DNA from: Saccharothrix algeriensis
GTDB taxonomy: Bacteria > Actinomycetota > Actinomycetes > Mycobacteriales > Pseudonocardiaceae
Reading direction: 5' to 3'
DNA: 64,000 bases
Assembly: GCF_016907655.1 (NCBI RefSeq)
Contig: NZ_JAFBCL010000001.1
Span: forward strand, 1,984,001-2,048,000
Position numbers and translations under genes: made by a program. Shown one piece after another: positions 1-7,973 of this stretch (position 1 is its first letter; each line of letters opens with the position of its first letter). The notes beneath the pieces are model-generated. The model ran no database searches and was not told where the DNA came from. It saw nothing but the letters and a program-made list of their open reading frames with translations.

Positions 1-720
1 GGTGAGGTTCGCGGTGCCACCCAGCACCAGCCGCTCCTCCGGGTGCTCCACCAGCGATTCGATCAGCACCGTGCCGACCCGCAGCACCGCGTCGCGCAGC
101 TCGGCGGGCGCGCGGTCGGGCAGCTCGGCCACCTCGGCGGAGGCGTCGGACAGCCGCTTGCCGACCATCGCGGTGTTGAGCATGGTCCGCATCCGGCCGA
201 CGTTGTCCTCCGTGATCACGTCGCCGAGGTCCACCGAGCGCTGGTCGACGCGGCCGGTGTCGGTGATCAGCACCAGCATCAGGCGGGCCGGTGTGATGGC
301 CAGCACCTCCAGGTGCCGCACGGTGGAGCGGCTCAGCGTCGGGTACTGCACGACCGCGACCTGCCGGGTCAGCTGCGCCAGCAGGCGGACGCTGCGGCGC
401 AGCACGTCGTCCAGGTCGTAGGCGCCCTCCAGGAAGCTGCGGATGGCCCGGCGCTCGGCCGAGGACAGCGGCTTGACCTCGCTGAGCCGGTCGACGAACA
501 GCCGGTAGCCCTTGTCGGTGGGCACGCGGCCCGCGCTGGTGTGCGGCTGGGTGATGTAGCCGTCCTCCTCCAGCGAGGCCATGTCGTTGCGGACCGTCGC
601 GCTGGACACCCCCAGGTTGTGCCGTTCGACCAGCGCTTTCGACCCGACGGGCTCCTGGTTGGAGACGTAGTCGGCGACGATCGCGCGCAGCACCTCGAAC
701 CTGCGCTCATCGGCGTTCAC
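1..720 (-). CDS. hrcA: Heat-inducible transcription repressor HrcA (partial)
   Basis: Repressor of class I heat-shock genes that binds CIRCE operators as a dimer. Only the first 240 codons are present; the gene runs off the left edge (family length about 340). It starts at a GTG (718-720). The N-terminal winged-helix domain is clear, with [18 protein letters not shown] followed by [13 protein letters not shown], and then the start of the GAF-like inhibitor domain. hemW lies upstream, the usual actinobacterial order, and dnaJ would be expected just beyond the edge. No CIRCE repeat is visible in the 120 bases in front of the gene, so its own control may not be autogenous. Confidence 0.94.
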   Translation of the reverse strand, partial: MNADERRFEVLRAIVADYVSNQEPVGSKALVERHNLGVSSATVRNDMASLEEDGYITQPHTSAGRVPTDKGYRLFVDRLSEVKPLSSAERRAIRSFLEGAYDLDDVLRRSVRLLAQLTRQVAVVQYPTLSRSTVRHLEVLAITPARLMLVLITDTGRVDQRSVDLGDVITEDNVGRMRTMLNTAMVGKRLSDASAEVAELPDRAPAELRDAVLRVGTVLIESLVEHPEERLVLGGTANLT

Positions 721-742
721 CGCGCGTCACCTCCACCACGAC

Positions 743-762
743 GACCTGACTCGACCTGACTC
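743..762. repeat. Perfect tandem 10-mer in front of hrcA
   Basis: GACCTGACTC occurs twice head to tail, 23 bases upstream of the hrcA start codon. It sits where the hrcA promoter should be. Whether it binds a regulator is unknown. Confidence 0.5.
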
Positions 763-841
763 CACCAAGAGTTTACGGAGGTGGGGCGGCCGGCCGGGAA
801 ACTCGCCGGCCGGGGTCCGGCGCGGCCGGGTAGCGTGGCGC

Positions 842-1579
842 GTGCTTGCCGACATCCAGACCTCGCTGCGCGAGTCCATCCGGCCCGACGCCGAGCAGGT
901 CGGGCCCTTCCTGGTCCGCTTCGACGGCCACAGCGACAACGCCTTCATGAACTACGCGGTGCCCGACCCCGGCGCCGAGCCGACCGCCGCCCAGGTGGCC
1001 GACCTCGTGGCGGCCTTCCGCGCCCGCTCCCGCACGCCCCGGCTGGAGTACCTGCGACCGCTGCCCGCGGTGGACGCGGCGCTGGCCGGGGCCGGGTTCA
1101 CCGTGGACCAGCTGCTGCCGGTGATGGCGGTGGACCGCGCCGACCTGCGCGTCCCGCCGCCGCCCGCCGGGGTGGAGCTGGTCGAGGCGGTCTCCGACGA
1201 CGAGCTGGCGGCGGCGGCGCGGGTGCAGCACGAAGCCTTCGGCGTGGCGGCGCTGCCGCGCGAGGCCGCGATCGAGCAGCAGCGCGCGCTGGTGGCCGAC
1301 GGCGGGCTGCTGCTCGCCCTGGTGGACGGCGTGCCGGTGGGCGCGGGCGCGTACACCGGGCCGCGCGGCGGGCTGTCGCAGGTGGCGGGGATCGCGGTGC
1401 TGCCGGGGTTCCGCCGCCGGGGCATCGCGGGCGCGGTGTGCGGCCGGCTGACGCGGTGGGTGTTCGACGCCGGGTGCGCGCCGTTCCTGGAGACCGAGGC
1501 GGACGGCAAGGCCGAGCGGCTCTACGGGCCGATCGGGTACCGCACCATCGGGGAGTCGGTCTCGGTCTCGCTGCGCTGA
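842..1579 (+). CDS. GNAT family N-acetyltransferase
   Basis: Probable acetyl-CoA-dependent N-acetyltransferase of unknown substrate, 245 residues. The recognisable GNAT fold is the C-terminal half. It has the motif A strand-turn VAGIAVLPGFRRRGIAG, whose R-R-x-G-x-A loop binds the CoA pyrophosphate, then LYGPIGYRTIG typical of the last strands. The N-terminal 110 residues are not GNAT-like and may form a second, degenerate acetyltransferase-like lobe. The chosen GTG start has no strong Shine-Dalgarno. The gene lies alone between hrcA and hemW, both on the other strand, so it is monocistronic. Confidence 0.8.
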   Translation: MLADIQTSLRESIRPDAEQVGPFLVRFDGHSDNAFMNYAVPDPGAEPTAAQVADLVAAFRARSRTPRLEYLRPLPAVDAALAGAGFTVDQLLPVMAVDRADLRVPPPPAGVELVEAVSDDELAAAARVQHEAFGVAALPREAAIEQQRALVADGGLLLALVDGVPVGAGAYTGPRGGLSQVAGIAVLPGFRRRGIAGAVCGRLTRWVFDAGCAPFLETEADGKAERLYGPIGYRTIGESVSVSLR

Positions 1580-1625
1580 GGGCGGCGGCGCGCCACCGCC
1601 CTCGGCCGGGGCCGTGCCGGGGCTC

Positions 1626-2840
1626 TCAGGTGAGCCGGCGCACCACGGCGTCGGCGAGCAGCCGGCCGCGGTCGGTCAGGACGCAGCGGCCCGCGTCCAG
1701 CGCCGCGGGGTCCAGCAGGCCGTCCGCCGCCGCCGCCTTCGCCTCGGCCCGCCCGTCCTCGTCGAGCGCGTCGGCGGGCAGGCCCTCGGCCAGGCGCAGC
1801 TCCAGCAGGACGCGCTCCACCCGGCGGTCCTCGGCGGTGAGGACCTCGCGGCCGGCCGCCGGCGAGCGACCCCCGGCCAGCAGCCCGCTGTACTTCGCCG
1901 GGTGCTTGACGTTCCACCAGCGCACGCCGCCGACGTGGCTGTGCGCGCCGGGGCCCGCGCCCCACCAGTCCGCGCCCTGCCAGTACAGGACGTTGTGGCG
2001 GCACCGCGCCGCCGGGCCCGCCGCCCAGTTCGACACCTCGTACCAGCGCAGGCCCTGCGCGGTCAGCTCGGCGTCGATCAGCTCGTACCGGTCGGCCAGC
2101 ACGTCGTCGTCGGGCGCGGGCAGCTCGCCGCGCCGCACCCGGCGGGCCAGGGCCGTGCCCTCCTCGACGATGAGCGCGTAGGCCGACACGTGGTCGACCC
2201 CGGCCTCCCGCACCGCGCCCAGGGAGGCGCGCAGGTCGTCGGCGGTCTCGCCGGGCGTGCCGTAGATGAGGTCCAGGTTCACGTGGTCGAAGCCCGCCGC
2301 GCGGGCCTCCCGCGCCGCCGCGACCGGGCGGCCCGGCGTGTGCGCCCGGTCCAGGACGGCGAGCACGTTGCGCGCCGCCGACTGCATCCCCAGCGAGACC
2401 CTGGTGTAACCCGCGTCACGGATGGCCGCGAAGAACGCCCGCGAGGTCGATTCCGGGTTCGACTCCGTAGTGACCTCGGCGTGCTCCGCAAGGCCGAACG
2501 ACGACCGGACGGCGGCCAGCACGTCGGCCAGGCCGGCCGCGCCCAGCAGTGACGGAGTGCCACCGCCGACGAACACCGTGTCCGCGGCGGGCGCGTCGCC
2601 GAGCACCGCCGCGGCCAGGTCCAGCTCGCGCCGCAACCCCTCCAGCCACGACGCCGGCGACGCCGAAGTTCCCAGCTCACCGGCGGTGTAGGTGTTGAAG
2701 TCGCAGTAGCCGCACCGGGTCGCGCAGAACGGCACGTGGACGTAGACGCCGAAGGGGCGCGTGCCCAGGCCGGCCAGCGCGGTCACGGGCAGTGAGCCGT
2801 CGGCGGGCGCGGGATCGCCGGTCGGCAGAGCGGGGGACAT
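1626..2840 (-). CDS. hemW: Radical SAM heme chaperone HemW
   Basis: HemW (formerly called coproporphyrinogen III oxidase-like, HemN-like) is a heme chaperone that inserts heme into client proteins. The 404-residue product has the radical-SAM cluster motif C39-x3-C43-x2-C46 in FCATRCGYCDFNTY, the GGGTPS stretch, ESNPES, and the C-terminal HemN-like domain with HNVLYWQG. It lacks the extra N-terminal part of true HemN. I chose the ATG at 2838-2840 because MSPALPTGDPAPADGSLP matches the common actinobacterial start. Another ATG three codons upstream (2847-2849) also lies in frame. It sits next to hrcA, as is usual in this phylum, and is divergent from the sulfur operon. Confidence 0.94.
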   Translation of the reverse strand: MSPALPTGDPAPADGSLPVTALAGLGTRPFGVYVHVPFCATRCGYCDFNTYTAGELGTSASPASWLEGLRRELDLAAAVLGDAPAADTVFVGGGTPSLLGAAGLADVLAAVRSSFGLAEHAEVTTESNPESTSRAFFAAIRDAGYTRVSLGMQSAARNVLAVLDRAHTPGRPVAAAREARAAGFDHVNLDLIYGTPGETADDLRASLGAVREAGVDHVSAYALIVEEGTALARRVRRGELPAPDDDVLADRYELIDAELTAQGLRWYEVSNWAAGPAARCRHNVLYWQGADWWGAGPGAHSHVGGVRWWNVKHPAKYSGLLAGGRSPAAGREVLTAEDRRVERVLLELRLAEGLPADALDEDGRAEAKAAAADGLLDPAALDAGRCVLTDRGRLLADAVVRRLT

Positions 2841-2934
2841 GCCTCCCATTGTCCCATCTACCAGCGCGGGGAGGCCCGTCCCAGAATGCGGATGGCGGTG
2901 GACCACGGGATGGACGCGTGGCACGCTGACTGCC

Positions 2935-3021
2935 ATGACGTCGAACGGAATCCGCCTGGTGGTCCGCCGCCACGTCGACTTCCGCCGCGTCTCCAGCGCG
3001 ATGTGCCGTCGTTCGGCATAA
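2935..3021 (+). CDS. Sulfur-operon leader peptide (28 aa)
   Basis: A short open frame, ATG to TAA, that ends 112 bases before the sulfite reductase gene. The product is basic and carries VVRRHVDFRRVSSAMCRR near its end. RRHVDxxRVSSAxCR is the pattern of the small leader peptides found in front of sulfur and cysteine genes in many actinobacteria. Such leaders are thought to sense cysteine supply through translation of the Cys codon near their end (attenuation). Here the single Cys is the fifth residue from the C-terminus. The family assignment is from memory of the motif; the attenuation role in this organism is inference. Confidence 0.75.
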   Translation: MTSNGIRLVVRRHVDFRRVSSAMCRRSA

Positions 3022-3044
3022 CCCGCGCCCGACTTGTAGTTCCC

Positions 3045-3065
3045 GTCGGCGCCGGGTGCGCTGAC
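3045..3065 (+). promoter_or_regulatory. Possible attenuation hairpin between leader peptide and sirA
   Basis: GTCGGCGC (3045-3052) can pair with GCGCTGAC (3058-3065), with one G-U pair, over a 5-base loop. It begins 24 bases after the leader stop codon and 69 bases before sirA. That is a reasonable place for leader translation to affect folding. No U-tract follows. Folding has not been computed. Confidence 0.3.
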
Positions 3066-3133
3066 GAGACCCCCACCACGGCACCGCCGGGACTCGCACG
3101 CGCACCAGCGCCCCGAAACCCCGGAGGACGAGG

Positions 3134-4822
3134 ATGGTCCCCCCGACGACTACGCCTCAGCGCGCCAAGCAGCGTCGAGGTGAGGGGCAGTGGGCGCTGG
3201 GCTACCGCGAGCCGCTGAACCCCAACGAGCGGAGCAAGAGGGACGACAACCCGCTCAACGTCCGCGCCCGGATCGAGAACATCTACGCCCACGGCGGGTT
3301 CGACTCCATCGACCCCGCCGACCTGCGCGGCAGGTTCCGCTGGTACGGCCTGTACACCCAGCGCAAGCCGGGCATCGACGGTGGCCGGACGGCCACCCTG
3401 GAGCCCGAGGAGCTCGACGACGAGTACTTCATGCTCCGCGTCCGCGTGGACGGCGGCCGGCTCACCACGGCCCAGCTGGCGCTGATCGGCGAGCTGTCGC
3501 AGACCTACGCGCGCGACACCGCCGACATCACCGACCGGCAGAACATCCAGTACCACTGGATCCGCATCGAGGACGTCCCGACCATCTGGCGCAAGCTGGA
3601 GGACGCGGGCCTGACCACGATGGAGGCTTGCGGCGACAGCCCGCGCGTCATCCTCGGCTCGCCGGTCGCGGGCATCGCCGAGGACGAGGTCGTCGACGGC
3701 TCGCCCGCCATCGAGGAGATCCTGCGCCGCTACATCGGCGACCCGCGGTTCGCCAACCTGCCGCGCAAGTTCAAGACCGCGATCTCGGGCCTGCCCGACG
3801 TGGCGCACGAGATCCACGACGTCGCGTTCGTCGGCGTGGAGCACCCCGAGCACGGCCCCGGCTTCGACCTGTGGGTCGGCGGCGGCCTGTCCACCAACCC
3901 GATGATCGGCAAGCGGCTGGGCGCGTGGGTGCACCCGGACGAGGTGCCCGCGGTGTGGGAGGGCGTGATCAGCGTCTTCCGCGACTACGGCTACCGCCGG
4001 CTGCGGCACCGCGCCCGCATCAAGTTCCTGGTCGCCGACTGGGGCCCGGAGAAGTTCCGGCAGGTGCTGGAGGACGAGTACCTGGGGCGCAAGCTCCCCG
4101 ACGGCCCCGCGCCCGCCGTGCCGGAGGTCCCGCGCGACCACATCGGCGTGCACCGGCAGAAGGACGGCCTGTACTACGTCGGCGCCGCGCCGATCGCCGG
4201 GCGCGTGTCCGGCTCCACCCTGGTGGAGGTCGCGAAGGTCGTCGAGCGGGCGGGGTCGGGCCGCGTGCGCCTGACGCCGCAGCAGAAGCTGGTCGTGCTC
4301 GACGTGCCCGAGGCGGAGGTCAAGGGGCTGCAGGCGGACCTGGCCAAGCTGGGGCTGCAGACCCGGCCGTCGCCGTGGCGGCGGGGCGTGATGGCGTGCA
4401 CCGGCATCGAGTTCTGCAAGCTCGCGATCGTCGAGACCAAGGCCCGCGCGGTCGAGCTGGTCGCGGCGCTGGAGTCGCGGCTGGCCGACATCACCGCGGG
4501 CGACCCGGACCTGGCCCCGATCGCCGTGCACATCAACGGCTGCCCGAACTCCTGCGCCCGCATCCAGACCGCCGACATCGGGCTCAAGGGTCAGATCGTC
4601 ACCGACTCGGACGGCAACCAGGTGGAGGGTTTTCAGGTCCACCTGGGTGGCGGGCTTGGCCTGGACGCCGGTTTCGGCCGTAAGCTGCGAGGTCACAAGG
4701 TGACCGCCGCCGAACTGTCGGACTACGTGGAGCGCGTGGTGCGCAAGTTCGTGGCGCAGCGGGAACAGGGCGAGCGGTTCGCGCAGTGGGTCGGCCGGGC
4801 CGACGAGGGCGACCTGCGGTGA
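3134..4822 (+). CDS. sirA: Ferredoxin-dependent assimilatory sulfite reductase
   Basis: Six-electron reduction of sulfite to sulfide using siroheme and a [4Fe-4S] cluster, with electrons from ferredoxin; cytoplasmic. The 562-residue length fits the single-chain two-repeat family. The cluster/siroheme ligands are visible as C422-x5-C428 (ACTGIEFC) and C470-x3-C474 (GCPNSC). Y74 (in WYGLYTQR) and C166 (in MEACGDSPR) match in spacing the covalent Tyr69-Cys161 pair described for the Mycobacterium tuberculosis enzyme. The ATG at 3134 has GGAGG about 6 bases upstream. Nitrite reductases share the fold, but the company of cysH-cysD-cysN and a siroheme chelatase argues for sulfite. The stop overlaps the next start. 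Confidence 0.95.
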   Translation: MVPPTTTPQRAKQRRGEGQWALGYREPLNPNERSKRDDNPLNVRARIENIYAHGGFDSIDPADLRGRFRWYGLYTQRKPGIDGGRTATLEPEELDDEYFMLRVRVDGGRLTTAQLALIGELSQTYARDTADITDRQNIQYHWIRIEDVPTIWRKLEDAGLTTMEACGDSPRVILGSPVAGIAEDEVVDGSPAIEEILRRYIGDPRFANLPRKFKTAISGLPDVAHEIHDVAFVGVEHPEHGPGFDLWVGGGLSTNPMIGKRLGAWVHPDEVPAVWEGVISVFRDYGYRRLRHRARIKFLVADWGPEKFRQVLEDEYLGRKLPDGPAPAVPEVPRDHIGVHRQKDGLYYVGAAPIAGRVSGSTLVEVAKVVERAGSGRVRLTPQQKLVVLDVPEAEVKGLQADLAKLGLQTRPSPWRRGVMACTGIEFCKLAIVETKARAVELVAALESRLADITAGDPDLAPIAVHINGCPNSCARIQTADIGLKGQIVTDSDGNQVEGFQVHLGGGLGLDAGFGRKLRGHKVTAAELSDYVERVVRKFVAQREQGERFAQWVGRADEGDLR

Positions 4823-4977
4823 GCGAACGCGCCACGCCCTTCTACTGCCCCTATTGCGGGGACGAAGACCTCCGCCCCCAGGAGGAGCCGTCGCACTCCT
4901 GGCTGTGCGCTTCCTGCCGCCGCGTGTTCACCGTCAAGTTCGTGGGCCTCAACCTTCCACAGGAGGTGCAGCGATGA
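4819..4977 (+). CDS. Small four-cysteine (zinc-ribbon/rubredoxin-like) protein of the sulfur operon
   Basis: 52 residues from a GTG that overlaps the sirA stop (GTGA); its own stop overlaps the cysH start (ATGA). The only clear feature is two CxxC knuckles, C10-P-Y-C13 and C30-A-S-C33, 17 residues apart, which could hold Zn or Fe. Translational coupling on both sides ties it to sulfite/APS reduction. Corynebacterium has an unrelated-looking small redox protein, CysX, at the same position in its cys cluster, so an electron-carrier or metal-chaperone role is possible. No function is proven. Annotation pipelines often miss it or call it hypothetical. Confidence 0.82.
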   Translation: MSERATPFYCPYCGDEDLRPQEEPSHSWLCASCRRVFTVKFVGLNLPQEVQR

Positions 4978-5675
4978 CCGCCCCCACCAGGGCCGAGGAA
5001 CTGAAGGTCATCGCGGAGGCCGCTTCGGTCGAGCTGGCTGACGCCACCGCCGAAGAGGCCCTCGCGTGGACCGCCCGGACGTTCGGGCGCAACTGGATCG
5101 TCGCGTCGAACATGCAGGACGCCGTCCTGATCGACCTGGCGACCAAGGTGAAGCCGGACGTGGACGTGCTGTTCCTGGAGACCGGCTACCACTTCGCCGA
5201 GACCCTCGGCACCCGGGACGCGGTGGACCTGGTCTACCCGGAGGTGCGCATCGTCAACGCCGCCGCCGAGCAGTCGGTCGCCGACCAGGAGCGCGAGTTC
5301 GGCCTGCTGAACCGGACCGACCCGAACCGGTGCTGCCACCTGCGCAAGGTGGTGCCCCTGCAGCGCACGCTGAACAGGTACGACGCCTGGGTGACCGGCG
5401 TTCGCCGGGTGGACGCGCCCACGCGCGCGAACACGCCGATCGTGCAGTGGGACGACCGCAACGGGCTGGTGAAGGTCAACCCCATCGCACCGTGGTCCGA
5501 CGACGAGTTCAACGCCTACATCAGCGAGCACGGGATCCTGGAGAACCCGTTGGTGCAGGCCGGATATCCCTCCATCGGCTGCGCGCCGTGCACCGCGAAG
5601 CCCCTGCCGGGGGCGGACCCGCGCAGCGGCCGGTGGGCGGGTCGCGCCAAGACAGAATGCGGGTTGCACGGATGA
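4974..5675 (+). CDS. cysH: Adenylylsulfate (APS) reductase, CysH family
   Basis: Reduces adenylyl sulfate to sulfite and AMP with thioredoxin as donor; cytoplasmic. The 233-residue protein has the APS-specific [4Fe-4S] cysteines C120-C121 (RCCHLRK) and C203-x2-C206 (GCAPC), absent from PAPS reductases, plus the C-terminal redox cysteine in ECGLHG. This agrees with the absence of an APS kinase in the operon. The ATG overlaps the stop of the four-cysteine gene and sits behind AGGAGG. Its own stop overlaps the cysD start. Confidence 0.96.
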   Translation: MTAPTRAEELKVIAEAASVELADATAEEALAWTARTFGRNWIVASNMQDAVLIDLATKVKPDVDVLFLETGYHFAETLGTRDAVDLVYPEVRIVNAAAEQSVADQEREFGLLNRTDPNRCCHLRKVVPLQRTLNRYDAWVTGVRRVDAPTRANTPIVQWDDRNGLVKVNPIAPWSDDEFNAYISEHGILENPLVQAGYPSIGCAPCTAKPLPGADPRSGRWAGRAKTECGLHG

Positions 5676-6607
5676 CTGCCGAAGGTCTGCTTGCAGGGCC
5701 GAACACGCGAACAGCGGCCCTGGACACGTTGGGGCGCCTGGAGTCCGAGGCGATCCACATCTTCCGCGAGGTGGCCGGCGAGTTCGACCGGCCGGTGATC
5801 CTGTTCTCCGGCGGCAAGGACTCCACGCTGCTGCTGCACCTGGCGGTGAAGGCGTTCTGGCCCGCGCCGGTGCCCTTCCCGCTGCTGCACGTGGACACCG
5901 GCCACAACTTCGAGGAGGTCATCGACTTCCGCGACCGGGTGGTGGCGCGGCACGGCCTGCGGCTGGAGGTCGCGCGGGTCCAGGACTACATCGACGACGG
6001 CCGGCTCGCCGAACGCCCCGACGGCACGCGGAACCCGCTGCAGACCGTCCCGCTGCTGGACGCGATCACCTCGCACAAGTTCGACGCGGTGTTCGGCGGC
6101 GGGCGCCGTGACGAGGAGCGCGCCCGCGCCAAGGAGCGCATCTTCAGCCTCCGGAACTCCTTCGGGCAGTGGGAGCCCCGGCGGCAGCGTCCCGAATTGT
6201 GGAACCTCTACAACGGACGGCACCGGCCAGGGGAACATGTGCGGGTATTCCCGCTGTCCAACTGGACCGAACTGGACGTCTGGCACTACATCGCGCGAGA
6301 GGGGATCGAGTTGCCTTCGATCTACTACGCGCACGAGCGCGACGTCTACCTGCGTGACGGCATGTGGCTGGCCGAGGGCCCCTGGGGCGGCCCGCGGGAA
6401 GGGGAGGCGCTGGTGACCAAGACCGTGCGCTACCGGACCGTGGGCGACGGCTCCTGCACGGGCGCGGTGGAGTCCGACGCCGCCGACATCGAGACCGTGA
6501 TCGCGGAGGTCGCCGCGTCCCGGCTCACCGAGCGCGGCGCGACGCGCGCCGACGACCGGTTGTCGGAGGCCGCCATGGAGGACCGCAAGCGGGAGGGCTA
6601 CTTCTAA
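5672..6607 (+). CDS. cysD: Sulfate adenylyltransferase subunit 2
   Basis: Catalytic ATP-sulfurylase subunit that makes APS from sulfate and ATP, working with the CysN GTPase. The 311 residues carry the PP-loop SGGKDSTLLLHLA, the FGGGRRDEERARAKER segment, and the C-terminal RKREGYF common to CysD proteins. The start is the ATG at 5672, overlapping the cysH stop by four bases. A slightly earlier in-frame ATG (5657) lies inside cysH and is less likely. cysN follows with no gap. Confidence 0.97.
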   Translation: MTAEGLLAGPNTRTAALDTLGRLESEAIHIFREVAGEFDRPVILFSGGKDSTLLLHLAVKAFWPAPVPFPLLHVDTGHNFEEVIDFRDRVVARHGLRLEVARVQDYIDDGRLAERPDGTRNPLQTVPLLDAITSHKFDAVFGGGRRDEERARAKERIFSLRNSFGQWEPRRQRPELWNLYNGRHRPGEHVRVFPLSNWTELDVWHYIAREGIELPSIYYAHERDVYLRDGMWLAEGPWGGPREGEALVTKTVRYRTVGDGSCTGAVESDAADIETVIAEVAASRLTERGATRADDRLSEAAMEDRKREGYF

Positions 6608-7948
6608 ATGAGCGACCTGTTGAGGCTGGCGACGGCGGGCAGCGTGGACGACGGCAAGTCCACCCTGGTCGGACGGTTGCTCTACGACACCAAGTCGGTC
6701 CTCGCCGACACCCTGGACGCCGTGCACCGCGCCAGCGCCGACCGCGGCCTGGCCACACCGGACCTGTCGCTGCTGGTGGACGGCCTGCGCTCGGAGCGCG
6801 AGCAGGGCATCACCATCGACGTGGCCTACCGGTACTTCGCGACGCCCAAGCGCTCGTTCGTGCTGGCCGACACCCCGGGCCACGTGCAGTACACCCGCAA
6901 CACGGTCACCGGCGCGTCCACCGCCCAGCTGGGCGTGCTCCTGGTCGACGCGCGCAAGGGCGTGGTCGAGCAGACCCGCCGCCACGCGGCGGTGCTGGCG
7001 CTGCTGGGCGTGCCGAGGCTGGTGCTGGCGGTCAACAAGATCGACCTGGTGGACTACGACGAGGTCACCTTCGCCCGCATCGCCAAGGAGTTCACCGCGC
7101 ACGCGACCGCCCTCGGGTTCGTCGAGGACACCGTCGTGGAGATCCCGGTGTCCGCGCTGGCGGGCGACAACGTGGTCGAGCGCTCGACCAACACGCCCTG
7201 GTACTCCGGGCCGACGCTGCTGGAGCACCTGGAGACGGTGCCCGTCGACGCCGACCCGCACGACGCGCCGTTCCGGTTCCCGGTGCAGCACGTGATCCGG
7301 CCGCGCACCGCGGAGCACCCGGACTACCGCGGCTACGCGGGCCAGGTCGCCGCCGGCACGGTGCGCGTCGGCGACGCGGTCGCCGTGCTGCCGACGGGCC
7401 TGAGCAGCACCGTGGCGGGCATCGACACCGCCGACGGCCCGCTGGACGAGGCCGCCGCCGGCCAGTCGGTGACCCTGCTGCTGGAGCACGACCTCGACAT
7501 CTCGCGCGGCGACCTCGTCGCGGGCGGGGAGCCGCCCCGGGTCACCGACGAGTTCGAGGCCACCGTGTGCTGGCTGGCGGAGAAGGCGCTCACCCCCGGC
7601 GCGCGCGTGCTGGTCAAGCACGGCACCCGCACCGTGCAGGCGATCGTCACCGAGCTGCGCAACCGGTTCGACGAGCAGCGGCTCAGCAGCACCGACAGCC
7701 CGGACTCCCTGGTGCTCAACGAGATCGGGCAGGTCGTGGTGCGCACGGCCGAGCCCGTGCCGGTGGACGACTACACCCACAACCGCCGCACCGGCGCCTT
7801 CCTGGTCATCGACGCCGCGGACGGCAGCACGCTGGCCGCGGGGCTGGTCGGCGCGCCGCTGCCGGTGCTCGACGGCGTCGACGCCGACGCCGGAGGCGGC
7901 AGCAGCGCCCAGACCGACAGCCACGCCCTCGTCTCCCCCGGTCCCTGA
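6608..7948 (+). CDS. cysN: Sulfate adenylyltransferase subunit 1 (GTPase)
   Basis: Elongation-factor-like GTPase whose GTP hydrolysis drives APS formation by CysD. The 446 residues contain the P-loop at 11-19 (GSVDDGKST), SEREQGITIDVAY (switch I), DTPGH and NKID. Two beta-barrel domains follow. There is no C-terminal APS kinase domain, unlike the fused CysNC of mycobacteria. With APS reductase next door, kinase activity is not needed for assimilation. The ATG directly abuts the cysD TAA. Confidence 0.97.
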   Translation: MSDLLRLATAGSVDDGKSTLVGRLLYDTKSVLADTLDAVHRASADRGLATPDLSLLVDGLRSEREQGITIDVAYRYFATPKRSFVLADTPGHVQYTRNTVTGASTAQLGVLLVDARKGVVEQTRRHAAVLALLGVPRLVLAVNKIDLVDYDEVTFARIAKEFTAHATALGFVEDTVVEIPVSALAGDNVVERSTNTPWYSGPTLLEHLETVPVDADPHDAPFRFPVQHVIRPRTAEHPDYRGYAGQVAAGTVRVGDAVAVLPTGLSSTVAGIDTADGPLDEAAAGQSVTLLLEHDLDISRGDLVAGGEPPRVTDEFEATVCWLAEKALTPGARVLVKHGTRTVQAIVTELRNRFDEQRLSSTDSPDSLVLNEIGQVVVRTAEPVPVDDYTHNRRTGAFLVIDAADGSTLAAGLVGAPLPVLDGVDADAGGGSSAQTDSHALVSPGP

Positions 7949-7973
7949 CCCCGTAGAAAGGCCACCCGCCGTC

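Noticed and set aside
3134-4822. Assimilatory nitrite reductase
   Set aside because: Same fold and motifs, but all neighbours belong to sulfate reduction and none to nitrate.
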